DNA of 64,000 nucleotides. Origin: Charina bottae. Lineage: Eukaryota > Chordata > Lepidosauria > Squamata > Charinaidae. Shown piece after piece: positions 21,918 to 34,479 of the stretch. The notes beneath the pieces were generated by a model. That model ran no database searches. It was not told the DNA's origin and worked only from the letters and a program-made list of their open reading frames with translations. How positions within the stretch are numbered: the stretch's first letter is position 1; every line of letters begins with the position of its first letter. The stretch spans positions 17,210,001 through 17,274,000 of the forward strand of contig JALMGJ010000008.1 in the NCBI GenBank assembly GCA_023362775.1. The letters are read 5' to 3'. The position numbers were made by a program, and so were the translations under genes.

Positions 21918-24498
21918 AAATGCCCCACAGCACTCTGTGCATGCTCCTTGGAGCCCCTGCAATTTGTGCAATCTCTTTTTCCACCTGGAATGCTTGCAGC
22001 CCAGGGTTGTGAAAAGCCTAGAGCTACCAGTAGTTTCTGCTTTGTTTCATTTTCTAAGTGTGTCTGTGCATGCACATGTGTTTTTGTCTATCTCTGTTTC
22101 TCAACCAAAGATGCTCTGGGCTACCATAGATGCCCATTGGGCCCCTAAGGCCCTGCTTCCATAGTTTGCCCCCTTGATGGAGAAGCATTTCCTTTGTATT
22201 TATCTCTGCCTCCTACCTTGAGTGTGCCTCTTGCTAATTTCTGCCCTCCCCCATGTATATGTGTGCGTGTGTGACCTTAAGCCACCCTATCTTTGCTCTT
22301 TGTTTGATTTCTGAGTCACTCATTGCTTTTTATAGGACCCCCATGCTTTCCCTTAACTTTCTCTTGCACGTCTATGGGCTCTGACTTTTTGCATCTCTTC
22401 AGGGTCATCTGCTAAGACAGCCTCTAGCAGAAGCCTCCTAGACAGAAGCTTTACTCCTTTCCATCTTTTGCCATCCCTCTGATCTACAGTTTGCCCCTTT
22501 CCCCACAAACGTGGCTATAAGGGACAAACGGGAGGGGGGGGGGAATGGAAGTTTATATTTTTTTCCAGGATAAACAGACCCAAGATTCTACAACAAAATC
22601 CTGATGGACAGACCAAGTTCTTGCATTCTCACCCATGGCTTCCCAGAAGCACTCCATGAACTGGCTACCTAACCCAAGACCAGCCTCACAGCTACCTCAA
22701 GTCTAAGATGAGATCTACTCCTCCAGTCAAAATGAGAAAACTCTGCAAACCTTACCAAAAGGCTTCAGGTGCTTAGGGAAAAGCTGATATCCCTTTACTG
22801 CACACTCCCACCCAAAGGCTGGTAAGAATCAAAGAAATAAACACTACCGGCTGAATTATAAGTATGATTAGGTTTGTTTGTTTGTCTGTCTGTCTCTCTC
22901 TCTCTGCTACATTTGGTTTCCTTCCTCTCCCATAGAAGGCAAGAGCTCCCATTTTCCTCTGAAATCAGTGTCCCAGGTTTTCAAGCTGCCTCAGTTAAAC
23001 AATTGCAACACAAACCAAGGAGTCTCTCAATGTTAATATTCCTGTTTCCCCAGCCAGGGTGTTAGACTGGGCAAGTGCTTGCTGCCCATTCACTGGGTTA
23101 GCACACAAGCCCAAGAAGGAACATACACTGGAAGCTGGGAGGAAAGGAAGTATGTGGGTTCCCCTTTGCCCCACCTGGTGCCTTAACACAGGCATGGGGT
23201 AACACCCTCCTGCAGACAATAAATGCATCTGACTGCTGGGCCAGGGCTCTAAGTCAGATGGCCTCCCATAGAATGGCACGGAATTTGTATGAGGAGCTTG
23301 GCCTACAGTAGTGCTATCATAACTTTGTGTCCAACATTTTAGAACAGATAGCAAGTAATACAACACCAAAGCAATTAGCCCCTACACAAAGAATTGCCAG
23401 CAAATAGTTTCCGGAGTAGGTTAGTTGTAGACCAGATTCTTGCAGCAAAAGGTGATGTTTGTACAGTAACAGGGACAGAATGCTGTATCAGCACCTGAGA
23501 GCCAAAAGAAGAGATCCACCCTGTTTTAACCCTGCGCCTACAAGACCCCAAAGCTGCAAGAAGCCATGGACTGAACCCTTTTATGTCTATGGGAGATTGT
23601 GCTGGTTGCTGGAATCATCTAAAGCATCACTTCAGTGGGACTTTGAGGCATGGATTTAATCTTTTAATCATTCCTTTTAGCCAAAAATTGTGGACTGGAA
23701 AACCAACCCTTCTAAGCCTCTTCCCAAGAGGAGAGATCTCTCAACTCCAGACCTGCTTCAACAAATTGCTCATCATACCAGACTACTTCATCATTTGGAC
23801 TTGTGCTTCTAGTGCAACCTGGCCTTGCACCAACTTAAAGGGGGGACACTTGTTTTGCTTTCCTTTCTCTCTTCCCTACACAGGTACTTCCAACGACTGT
23901 GGAGACAGAACACCCTGACCCAGACTTTGAACCAGGTGAAGCCTGCAGTGGTGGAGCACATTGCCAAATTGCTGTGCCTCTGACTGCCACAAATTGAGCC
24001 AGTGAAGGATCAAGAGGCTGACCAGTGGAGCTTGAAAGGGCTTTCTAAGGACTCTGAACTATCTGGCACTTTGAAATCAACAAATTGGACTTTCTAATTT
24101 TGCCAGGAGGTTTTCAACACCACAGATGTCTGCCTGGGAGAGGGGAAGGGACCTGTCTGTCTGCTGCCTTGTCCTATGATTAGAATTGCCCTTACTTAGA
24201 ATGTTCTAGGAATTCTCATCACACACAATAAGCAAGAATCCTGAGCTGATACCTGGAATAACTTGTGGTTATGGTTGCCTGACGTTACTATATGTTGTAG
24301 TAGGAATAAGCTATGATTTTGTTATGTTTTGTTTGCTGTTGCCAATGTCTTGCTACTCTTTCAACTTTTTCTATGTTTTGTGAATCTCCATTACTACAGG
24401 CCAACCTGACAGGACTGAAATGTATCACAAGCTTGTTGTCAAAAATGATTAAGTGTGCTTTAAAATTTTAACAAAATTTCAATGCACAAACGGGGGAT
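21918..24498 (+). mobile_element. Internal region of the ERV-like element, no pol recognised
   Basis: This 2.6 kb lies between the gag remnant and the 3' LTR. I find no protease, reverse transcriptase or integrase motif in any frame, only short frames such as 23459-23659 and 23583-23918. The last bases (aaacgggggat, to 24498) act as a weak polypurine tract. The element is therefore either a heavily deleted provirus or a non-autonomous derivative. Confidence 0.6.
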
Positions 24499-24600
24499 TG
24501 TTGGAATGAATTAAGATCACTGTCCTGCCTGCATGTTGTGTCCCCCCAGAACACTGTCCTGCCTCCATGTTGTCTATTTTAACTATTTTGTTAAAAGCCC
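24499..24600 (+). mobile_element. Partial 3' LTR of the ERV-like element
   Basis: Starts TGTTGGAATGAATTAAGATC, identical to the 5' LTR for about 40 bases. The word cactgtcctgcct.catgttgt then appears a second time (near 24551), and similarity to the 5' LTR is lost. The remaining U3, R and U5 are absent, so the right end and target duplication cannot be defined. Confidence 0.75.
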
Positions 24601-27600
24601 CTGCCTGTGGAAATTAATATGTCAACAAAAAAAAGTCTAACTTTCTCCTTTGAATCACATTTTATATTAAAATTCAAACTCCTATAGTCAGTAATCTGAA
24701 ATAATGCAGTCCTATAACTTACCATAGTTTTGAAAGTGTACTTCAGCTCCAACACAAAACCCAGAAACTATACTAGAAATGTAAAAATGTAAACTTTTAT
24801 TTAAGGTTTAAGAATTTGGCCACATTTACTGAGCTTCAATTATGCAAGACATAGAATAAGATTCATTTTTATATACGGGATATTTAATTTAGAAATGAAC
24901 TAAGTGATCGAATAAGTAACAACGTAGTTCCAAGTTGTGGCAAAAGTCTCTTATTAAATATGCCAGACTCCTATATATAGGTTTCATGATTTAATTAGAT
25001 TATGCTGTTTTAATACTTTTCCTGGAGATATCCACTGGTCATCAAGGACTGCTAACAGTTTAAAAATAAGTTTGCTACATAACTTGACCTGCAGATCTTT
25101 GCATACTTAAATAGGAATTACTTCTGAAGAGTTGTGTAAGCTTTGTCTGACTGTGGTACCTTCTCCACAGTGCTATACAACTATCAGTTTCTAAAATAAT
25201 TACATCAATTGAATTGTACAGCCACAATGACCACTATTAAGTTTTCAGTCAATTATTTAGCTTTCTTTCAAAATCTGGGAAATCTAACTGCAATGGCAAA
25301 ATGATACTCTTGAGCAGTATTCTGAGCACTACTATCTGCTTTTGTGGAATAAACAAAAGTGTGTTTGTATTTTTCTTAATACAAAATAATCATGGCTTAA
25401 GAGCAAATTAATAAAATATTTTATCCCAAGGAAGAATCAAGAAGGATTCTGCAAAGCTGTTGTAATGTTTTGGTGCACCAATAAATAATGTACCTAAGAA
25501 CATACCAAACACTGATGCATATGTGACTTTCAGAAAATTACTGAAAGCCACATATGGGTTAGGACAGAAAAATAATTCAAATTCCTAAACTCTGTAGTAA
25601 GATTTCAATTATCTTACTCTTTAGCATGACTCTCATGTTGAAATTCCTAAATGGGGAAAAATATCAGTATCTTGTAGCTTAAAGATATCTTATATTTTAA
25701 AATGTAAGAAACACAGCGGTATGCATGTCATTCACTATTCACAATAAAAATATCCTTAAAATGGGAGGGGGGCACTGTCCTTTCGAAACAATAAACTTGA
25801 AAATGCTGTCATGTTGTATTGCCAACATTTACAGACTACAGATTATTTTGTCTTTTTATTACAAGAGCAGAAAGCAACACCAGGAAACAGTGCAGAAAGT
25901 ATGTCAGCATTCCCAGATCGAATCTTGGTATCTCTAGTTATAGAAACTAAAGCAGCATGGATGGGAAGACACTCAGTCTAAGATACTGATTATTTACTGT
26001 CAGCCAGAATACAGTACTGGGATAGATCGGCCTAATGTAGGACAGCATTCTATGTAATTACAAAACTTCAGCTGAAGTCCAGAACTGATTTGGCACAAGG
26101 TGACTCATTTGTATCTTGAAACGTATGAATTGCCCTAAGAGATTGAGTATTGTTTCTAGAACATAAAAATCCATCTCATGTCTCATCCCATATTTTTCCC
26201 AAACTTCTCAATTTGTTCCTTCATATAAGTCTTTCTCCTTGACTGTTTTGGTTGATTCATTCCAAAGTCATCCTGAATTGGCTTCCATCATATAACAATC
26301 TTATAATCTGACTAAAGAGGAATATTGATATCAGTAGCATGCTGTAGACCTTGATTTCTATGTCATACCTCCTCTTCATCCAAAATAAAACATAAACTTA
26401 AGCATTCAAATTTCTGATCACATATTCTTTAATCCAGGAATATGCCAACTGAAAAAACCAGGACCATGCATGCTCACACAAAAGCCTTAGATGTGGCCCT
26501 CAAAAGCTTTCTGAAAATTGCTGAATTGTAATTTGTAATGTGAAGGATGGAAAAGGCTCAAAACGCGGGAAATAATCACAACAATTACATTTTGTTACAC
26601 CGTAATGAAATATAAATATAAAATTATATTAAATCAAACCCATTCTTTTGTAATGAGGCTCCCAGCATGCCATTCAGACACCACGTATGGCACTTAGCCC
26701 GCAAAAGTTATGCACCTCTGCCTTAAGACTGTAGTAACATCAATAAATCAACAACATGCAAATGGTTGACAACCAACTTCCCAATAGTAAGATTACAAAG
26801 AAACACGGGAGAAAATACTTATCTTAGCCATTTAGAAATAAATCCATTAGCACAGCTTTTAACAGAAATGTCCACTGATTACACTACTGTATATGAACAA
26901 CTGATTCAAGCATATGTCAACAGATTTAAGATTTGTTTACAAGAACCCTAAGCGTCCCAGAGTTCATATAACAACAACAACATCTGGAGCATCACTTGAA
27001 CACCATCAGCATTGGCAAAATCACCATCAGTCAGTTGCAAAAGGCAGCTTTACTTGGAGCAGCTTACATCCTGTGATGATACCTTTAATATTGTTAAACA
27101 TCTGCCTATCCCAGGTCCTTGGGAAGGACTCGATAGGTTGACAAAAATGCCAAATCCAGTCTAAAGTTCTGGCTGACTGTGTGACCAACCATAATAATAT
27201 ATCAGATTCTCCCCCTTGAGATCAAAGGAAGACATCCAAGGTTTGAGGGAGATTTATGATTTCAGGTTTTCTTTTTTAACTCCTTACCTGCTTTCCAAGG
27301 CTGGAAAGTCCTGACCTTGGGAAACTCCAAAGACAGTGCGACAGATCCAAAGCCCCCATGACTCCATCCTGTCCTAAATGTTGAATAAATTTTGACATGC
27401 TTCAAGAAGTGGTCTAAATGTATTTCCTACTGGGAAAGGCAATGCAGGTGACTCATCACACTTTCCACCCTGCCAATATGCTCCAGTGGGAGTATAGGAA
27501 GCACTGGAATTGTCCAAACCAAATAATAGGGTTGTTCTTTTCCTATTGAATTAACAATGTGTTCACACACAGTAAGGCTTAGTCCTAATTATTCATTATG

Positions 27601-29455
27601 CAGTATAAAACTAAAAATGCACAAAATAAATTGAATTTATTTTCATTTCCCAAGGATATTAATACACAGAGAATACCAGCATCGATAGTCTGATAGATTG
27701 ATCAACAGCAAGTGGAGAAAATGGAGCTTGAAAGTGACTATAATTATTTTTTAATGAATAAAGAGAAACATTTTGTATGGACATTAAATGTGTATCCCCA
27801 GGTCAAAGCTTTTATAACTTGTGTTTCCTCCTAGAGTAATTTTAATGACTTCCATAAACCCCTGGGTAAAAAGGATTTATAATTCTAGTTCTGACAAACC
27901 ATTAACTGTAACAGTGTTAAAGGATGCCTCTTAAATAAACTGCATAGAACCACTACAAGAACAGCAGAAGGAGAATGCAAGAGATTCTTCCCCTGTAAAG
28001 CACACTACGTATTGAAGTAATATCAGCTATGCCAAGTACTAAGTTTCAAACATTTTGGTAGTAAGAATTGCACTTCCTGGTTGGGGCTTATCTTAAATAA
28101 CTTAAAAACACAAAATAATAAATATCCACATGAGTGCTTAATGGCCTTCAGGAAATATTTTATTCAACTTTTTGGCACTGCAAAATATTAATCTGTCAAA
28201 GAAATAAGTGTTTTTCTCTGTCTAGTGATTAAAGTGATCACCAAAGAATGCTACTGGCTTACTTTGATTTAACCAACTATCAAGGATTTTGGCAGCAGTG
28301 AACTGGACTACATGTATCTATCTAGCTTAATCTAGCCCTCCCCCATCATCCGATTTATTTGGTAATTAATGGTGGGGGGGGGGAGTCGTCACCTGAATCC
28401 ATTTCAGCAAGAAATAACAATCCCATGTCACCACCACATGCACTAACAGCACTGATTTTGCTAGGTAATACCAAATGAAAGAAGCAGGAAGAAATGAAAT
28501 GTAATGAAACAAATGAAAGAAGCAGAAAGGGAAATCTGTATCGCTAAGGAAGAATATTTTGTGATTTTTAAGCACCTTTGTTAATATCAGTAGAACTGGA
28601 CTGAAAATTGAAGACTACAGAAGTCTGTTATTAAAATCTACATCTCTTGTTGTACAGCATATCTTAAAGAGTGAAAGTTTCTCAAGGAACAAGGCATATT
28701 TTAGAGTATAGAACTACCATTAATAGAGAACAGGCATACAATCCTGGATAATCAGCACAAGATGGTGCAGGCACATACACTTTTTCCAGATCAGCTGAGC
28801 CAACTGAAGCAATGATATAACTTTAGCAAGTGAGTCCATGCTAGGTTGTGCTTATGGCTTCCATTAAGGACACTGGAAATATTTCATTCTAAGCTGTATT
28901 TATGATTATGTATCACAGTGGTATCCTTAGTATCCCATGAATAAATCCAAAAATTCAACTGCCAAGCTGCTATTCTTTGGATGTTATTTTTAATTGTTAA
29001 TAATGTTAGTGAATATTTCAAGACATACATTCTGAAGACACAAACTCAGTATCACACCTAATATGTAACATCCGTATGAAATAATTAGAAGTTGTATATT
29101 CACTATCTTAAATGCAGACAAGAATTTAACTTCATCCACCTATAAACCTACTTAAGAGTTATCAGATTGTCATTTCAGATAAATGAAACTGAGGATCCAC
29201 CTAAAACGGCTCTATTTTTTACTCTGTTGTATATAACCTACACCACTTCTTTATGCAAATTTAAGTACCCAGAAGAATTAGCTTGTGAATACACGCCACC
29301 ACTTTGAGGTTTCTGGAAGTGGGACAAAGATTGCAATCCTACAAATCTGTTTGTCTTCAAAGCAAGGATTCTCCTCTTAGCATTGATTTGGCTGGAGAGT
29401 TCCTATTTGAAAGATGAAAGGAATTAACTTTCAAGTCGAATCTTAGCTTCCTTTA
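24601..29455. other. Long AT-rich intronic stretch
   Basis: No exon or recent transposon recognised in 4.9 kb. A small hairpin lies near 25515-25557 (catatgtgactttcag pairing with ctgaaagccacatatg). Segments near 26460-26720 (atgcatgctcacacaaaagc, agcatgccattcagacacca) may be traces of an old DNA transposon. A G-run lies at 28373-28383. Confidence 0.5.
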
Positions 29456-29668
29456 CTAGTGATGACGTATCTGGATGCGGAATCTTAGACGACCAGTCAC
29501 AGGATTCATTTGAACGCTCTCATCTTCAGCATCAGAATCGGCGGGACAATAGCGAATAAAAAGCTGTATCAGTCGTGTACCCAGCTCACCAGTTTTTCCA
29601 ATTCCACAGGAGAGTTGTCCTTCATAAACTACCTTTTCAATCTCATCACTCGGCGAATGCAGTACCAC
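29456..29668 (-). other. Unassigned 70-codon reading frame at the edge of the CpG-rich region
   Basis: A minus-strand frame with an acidic segment (YCPADSDAEDES) has codon usage that looks more ordered than the surrounding intron. I do not recognise the product. On the plus strand the same segment ends with ccaagg followed by GTAAGT at 29690, a good donor, so the DNA could instead be part of a transcript running right from here. Neither reading is established. Confidence 0.25.
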
Positions 29669-29739
29669 GCTAAAATACCACCGCCAAGGGTAAGTAGATG
29701 GATAGAACAGGAAGAATAATACTTCTTTCCAGAGGAAGG

Positions 29740-32700
29740 CCTACGAACTGAGTTTGGGGGGCAGAGGGGGGGGAGGAGGCTGACCAGCCACACGCCAGCA
29801 ACACCGCCGTTACTCGTCTCTGCGTTTGAAACTGATCAAGCCCCCGCGGCGCATCCTCCAGTCTCTCTTCTTCCGCTCCGCCCTCTCCCTCAGCTGCACC
29901 AATCCGCACAGCCCCGGTTGCAAATCAAACTTGGTGCTCCCGGCGGAGCTTCGCTTCCCAAATCCATCTCTCCTCGCTCAAAGCTGTAGCACAGCCCTCC
30001 TCCTCTTCGCCTGCTTCCCTCCCCCTTGATCTCCATGTTGTAATGTCTGGGGAAGGAAGGAGGGGAGGGTTCGTGGATTGAGCGGCAGGAGCCGCGAATC
30101 TCCGAGGCCCTGCTTCTCCCACCCGCACCTCGCCTGTCTCTCTCCTCCCACTGCTCGACAGTTCTGGAAACTGTATCACCCCGCCAGAGGAAACCATCCA
30201 GCAAGCAGTTGCAAACAAATCAACGCCCTCTGGCCCCCACTCGCTAAAGAGAAGCGATGGGAGGGGGAAGCACGTAGAATACGACCCCCATAATAAAGGA
30301 TGCTCGAAAGGGACTGGCAATGCAAACGCTTCTACAGCGTCTTGCAAAGATCGAAGATAGGAAGTGATAAAACCGAAGGAGACGGGCAAGCAGGAAGACA
30401 CCGGAGTGCTTTGTCTAATTTCAACAAGAGGCTTGGTGCCTTTTCTTCCACCCACCCCGCTCCTCCTGGAGGCGGGAGGAGCCGAGCACGGCCCGTTAGG
30501 TGTCAAAGATGTAGCTATTTGAAAACACGATCGTCTACACCCATTTTCTTTGCCTTGTTGCGGAGAGGGGAAACGTGTTTTTACATCCCTCCAACTGAGC
30601 TTGAGTTCCGCCCGTCCTATCCACTGTTCTTTCATTGACCTATTTTATCTCCGCTAATAAGTAACGTCGCAAATCTGGGATTTTTAGCCAGACCAGTCCG
30701 CTCGGGTGCACCTTTTGACGTTTCTAGTATGAAGTATTGCATAACCGTCGTGGCTACCTCTGTACGATTTCCCAAGTGGGGAGAAAGGAAGAGACTGTCC
30801 ACCAGCATCCGACGTTACCTTTGAAAAGCCCCACGGTCGTGCCTCTCACCACTCTACTCAGAAGCAACTGGCATCTCCGCTACTGCTCATTCAGAGGGAT
30901 TTGAGAGCAGATTCTGACCCTCGGGGTGGAGAGTGCTTTGAAAAGTTTGCACCCCCACTTGCGAGTGTTTGTGGCTGCACAGCAACGGTGCAGGTATTTG
31001 AGTGCCCCCCCCCCTTCGGCGTAAAATGGGAGGAGTAAAATTGCTCAGAAAGGAGTTGTTCAGGTTTTTGCTGACGCCGCGCACCTGCCTGTTGACCGCC
31101 GGCCGGCTGATCCGCCAGCCACCCAAGATTCCTTGCCTTCGAGCGCAGCCCAGCGAAGAAACCCCGCCTTCTTACGGGGGCGGAGGAGCTAACGTATGTA
31201 GCAAATGAGGCTCTTCTAAAGAGGTTCGAATCCCAGGGCAGCATTCCACATTCCGTCCTTTCCCCGCATTAATCATCTACGCCAGCAGCAGCAGCGTTGA
31301 GCATCGACAATCTGCTGCCACCCAGCAGAATAGCAGTTGAACAACACGCTCCGCTGCTAAGTACACCACACACCCCTTGTTTTCATGATAGCCATATGCT
31401 CACACTTCCTTAACACGTGCACTTTCGGGGTCTTCCAACTTGCAGCCCAACTGGCGCGGGAAAAGCATTGCGGGTTTCATGGTGCGGGTGCCGGGGTGTT
31501 TTGCTTTTTTAAGAATCCACGTGCCCTCTTTACTAAAAATTCCCTAAAATGCTTGTCTCCAGAAACACAATGCCTCATCTGCACTAAGTTCACGACTACA
31601 CTGGCAAAGAATAAAATACTTCTGGGCAGCATCCGTACCGCGGCTTCCAAACAAATTTAGAACCAAATCCGATTTGTTGAGGAAAGGGGCATTTGTCAGT
31701 AGAAGGTGTTTATCCCCTTTCTCCCTCCGTATCCTCCTTGCCCTTGAAGTAATGCAATGGGTATTCCGAACATGTGGGTGACACGGCGACAGATCCTGGC
31801 TCTCTGGACACCCCTCCCCCTGCTTTTTAAAGCTGTCTAAAAAGGACTTGTGCTCTGCCATTGCCATCTGTCTTCCAAGTTGTTAAAACGCGCTTCACTT
31901 TCCCGTTACGGCTGATCTATCATCCAGCGTGGATGCGTTTTAGGGCGGCCCGTCCTCCTCACCCACAAAGAAAACTGTGGCAAAAGTCTCTGGATGAATT
32001 AAAAAATAGCCCCTAAGTCTGGAAGGAAAAGCCCCAACATTATTGTCATTCTTATTCTTATTATTAATCACTCTACCACCAGGTTCATTCATCTGGTTCA
32101 TCTTAATAAGCTCCTGGTTTGCCAAAAGCTAAGTCTGCAGCGATAGAAAATACAGCCAGCCTTTAACTCCCCTTCCCCTCCCCCGCCAATTCGGATGTTC
32201 TCAAACGCTCCAAAATAATCAGATTTTTTCCTTCCTCCTCCCTTGCCCCCACCCCGTTCCTCCCCAGCAATGTACAAGTTGCTTATGGGATAGCGAAGCT
32301 GCAACTCAACTGCCTCCTCTTTTTGCTCCCTATCAAGAAGCAAATCTTTTGGCGCCATATTAATGACGTACTATATTATTTCCACTAGGCAGCGACCTTC
32401 GGCATTAAATTGCTCTCTAGCTGCTTCTGGAGAACTCCACAGCTAAGCAACCAAAAAAAAAAACCACCACCACCACCACACATCAAATATGGCTGTGCAA
32501 GGCAGCTCCTTCTGCGGCGACGGGCGGAGAGGCGAACGTAAGGAGCTGCCTGGACACAGTTACCTGCTGCTGCTGCTGCTGTCGCCGAGATGGTTGCCAG
32601 TCAGGTTGGAGTTTCTCTGCGCGAAGGGCTCCGTGCTGCCTCATGAGTTCAGACAAGCATTGGAGAATGGGAGCAGACTGTGTCTCTCTTCACACTCACT

Positions 32701-32760
32701 CACACACGCACACACACGGAGGGGGAGAGAGAGAGAGAGACTCTCACTCTGACTGACGTT
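29740..32760. promoter_or_regulatory. CpG-rich, repeat-free region: likely JADE1 promoter
   Basis: CpG dinucleotides are common here and rare in the flanking AT-rich DNA, and no transposon is recognisable across 3 kb although elements crowd both sides. The densest parts are about 29750-31260 and 32480-32760. A CRE-like tgacgta lies at 32364 beside cgccatatta. The position, upstream of the JADE1 start exon on the minus strand, makes it the expected place for the JADE1 transcription start and noncoding exons. Long frames in it (for example 29925-30635 minus) are explained by GC content. I cannot locate the start site exactly. Confidence 0.65.
32564..32760 (-). other. Candidate noncoding first exon of JADE1
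   Basis: On the minus strand a (CAG)n run ends at 32564 in cag|GTAACT, a good splice donor. The sequence before it is GC-rich and free of repeats, with a (TC)n and (GT)n stretch at 32700-32745 that is typical of 5' UTRs. The assignment is inference from position and donor only. Exon start and use are unknown. Confidence 0.3.
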
Positions 32761-33658
32761 TTTACTTGTTATGGAGGAAGGACTCTGTGAATCAAACTCA
32801 TTTCTGGGTCACTGCTGCCACAGGGGGGAGCTACTTTAATCCCCTGCCAAAACTAGAGGGAGGGGGTGGAGAGGAGAGACAGAAATAGGGTGGGGAGGAG
32901 GAGGAGGAGGAGGAGGCAAGGAAAAAGAGAGCGGGAGGGAGGGACAGGGAAACCATTGCACTTGGAAACTGTCTGCTTTTAACTCTTTGCAGCCCTGCAA
33001 GCCGAAGATGTCATGCTCCATTAATACAGAGAGAGGTACTCTCTCTTCTGGAGTTTTGCATCGAGGGACCTTCCTTTTGGGGAAGGAAGGATAATTTATG
33101 GCCGGATGGGTGCAAGGAGAAGACAAAATTTGTACATCCCAAAATTGTCAGCTGCTTTAAAGGAAAGAAAAGGCTGACACCTAGGAAGACCGTGGCAAAA
33201 ATAAATAAATAAATAAATAAAAATAAATGGGATATTATTTCAAGAGATGTAAAACACAAAAGTAGTAATGGAGAATCAAGAGACAAATGCAGACATGCAG
33301 TTTTCTCCTTGGGATCTACTGTGGATGCTTTAAAATGTTTAGGCAAGGGAAAGTCCATGTACCAGGGAAAGCAGTTTTGAACTAGGTGACCTGCATCCAT
33401 CAACCAGCTTCCTTCCCCCCAAAGTTATCTTACTATTATTTATATGCATGCTTTGTGTTTGTTTATTTTTTTTAAGTAGCAAGAGTTTTCTTACATTTAT
33501 TTATTTAATTTTATTTTGGCACTGCCGACTCCAGAGCAACGATAGACCACCTATTACAGCAGTCTTGTCTGCGTGGGACATTTTGCAGGTTATCTAGATT
33601 CCCATTTAGCTGGAGTGAGTAAAGGGGGACAAAATAATCCAGGTGTATACCACTAGAG
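32761..33658. other. Upstream flank with purine-rich and (AAAT)n tracts
   Basis: 32860-32945 is strongly purine-rich on the plus strand with a (GGA)n run. An (AAAT)n tract lies at 33200-33226. No gene was recognised. Confidence 0.5.
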
Positions 33659-33995
33659 AGGGGCGTGGTGGCTCAGCGGGTAAGACACCAGGCTTGTCGA
33701 TCGGAAGATCGCAAGTTCGGAGGTTCGAATTCCTAGCCCTGCGTGCGGAGTGAGCTCCCGCACTAGCTCCAGCTCTTGCCAACCTAGCAATTCGAAAGCA
33801 TGCAAACGCAAGTAGATTAATAGGTACCGCTTCGGTGGGTAGGTAACAGCGTTCCGCGCGCGTCATGCGGCCACATGACCGTGGAAGCGTCTTCGGACAA
33901 CGCTGGCTCTTCGGCTAACAAACGGAGATGAGCACCGGCCCCTAGAGTCAGACACGACTGCACAAATGTGCGGGGGGAACCTTTACCTTTACCTT
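33659..33995 (+). mobile_element. Sauria-type SINE, copy 5
   Basis: The only copy besides copy 8 that reads forward: ggggcgtggtggctcagcgg at 33660, B box ggttcgaat, tail gagtcagacacgactg, then (CTTTAC)n. The flanks tataccactaga at 33647-33658 and 33996-34007 are an exact 12 bp target duplication. Confidence 0.94.
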
Positions 33996-34209
33996 TATAC
34001 CACTAGACTGATCTCTGCCACTAATGTGAAGAAATACTAGAACGGAGCAATGTTAGGTAATGAAACCCCTTGTAAAAGGCCTTTTCATCCACATATACTG
34101 AACGTACTTTAGAACCTCACTTACACTGTTTGCACAAATTCAACATATGAGGCAATCTGATAGTCATAAGTCATGGAACCTGTCTTCATTTTATTCATTA
34201 TCTCTAGGA

Positions 34210-34471
34210 CAGGGCTTTCCAAAGTTTTTCCCGCGGCGACACACCAACCGGCGTTGGTGTGTCGCCGCCGGAAAACCCGCAAGTGCGGCAGCGCACAAAA
34301 ACCCGGAAGTGCTGCTGCCGTTTTCGAGTTTTGCGCGCTGCAGTTGGTGTGTCGCCGCGGGAAAACCCGGAAGCGCTGATGATGATCAGCGCTTCCGGGT
34401 TCTGTGGCGACACACCAGACTGTGTGTGGCGACACACTTTTGTGTCACGACACACAGTTTGGAAAGCTCTG
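34210..34471. mobile_element. hAT-type MITE-A, copy 2 (262 bp)
   Basis: Ends CAGGGCTTTCCAAA and, inverted, CAGAGCTTTCCAAA. The orientation is opposite to copy 1. An exact 8 bp target duplication, ctctagga, lies at 34202-34209 and 34472-34479. The interior shares the gtgtcgccgc and aacccggaagcgctgatgat words with the other copies. Confidence 0.92.
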
Positions 34472-34479
34472 CTCTAGGA

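Noticed and set aside
29925..30635. 236-codon minus-strand reading frame
   Set aside because: Lies in CpG-rich DNA where stops are rare; overlapping long frames exist on both strands, and no family motif is visible.
32489..32752. 87-codon plus-strand frame across the CAG/CTG run
   Set aside because: Low complexity, and the better reading of this DNA is a minus-strand noncoding exon with a splice donor.
33660..33740. tRNA-like A and B boxes, also in the other SINE copies
   Set aside because: They belong to tRNA-derived SINE heads with target duplications; the cloverleaf is not complete, so no tRNA gene is called.
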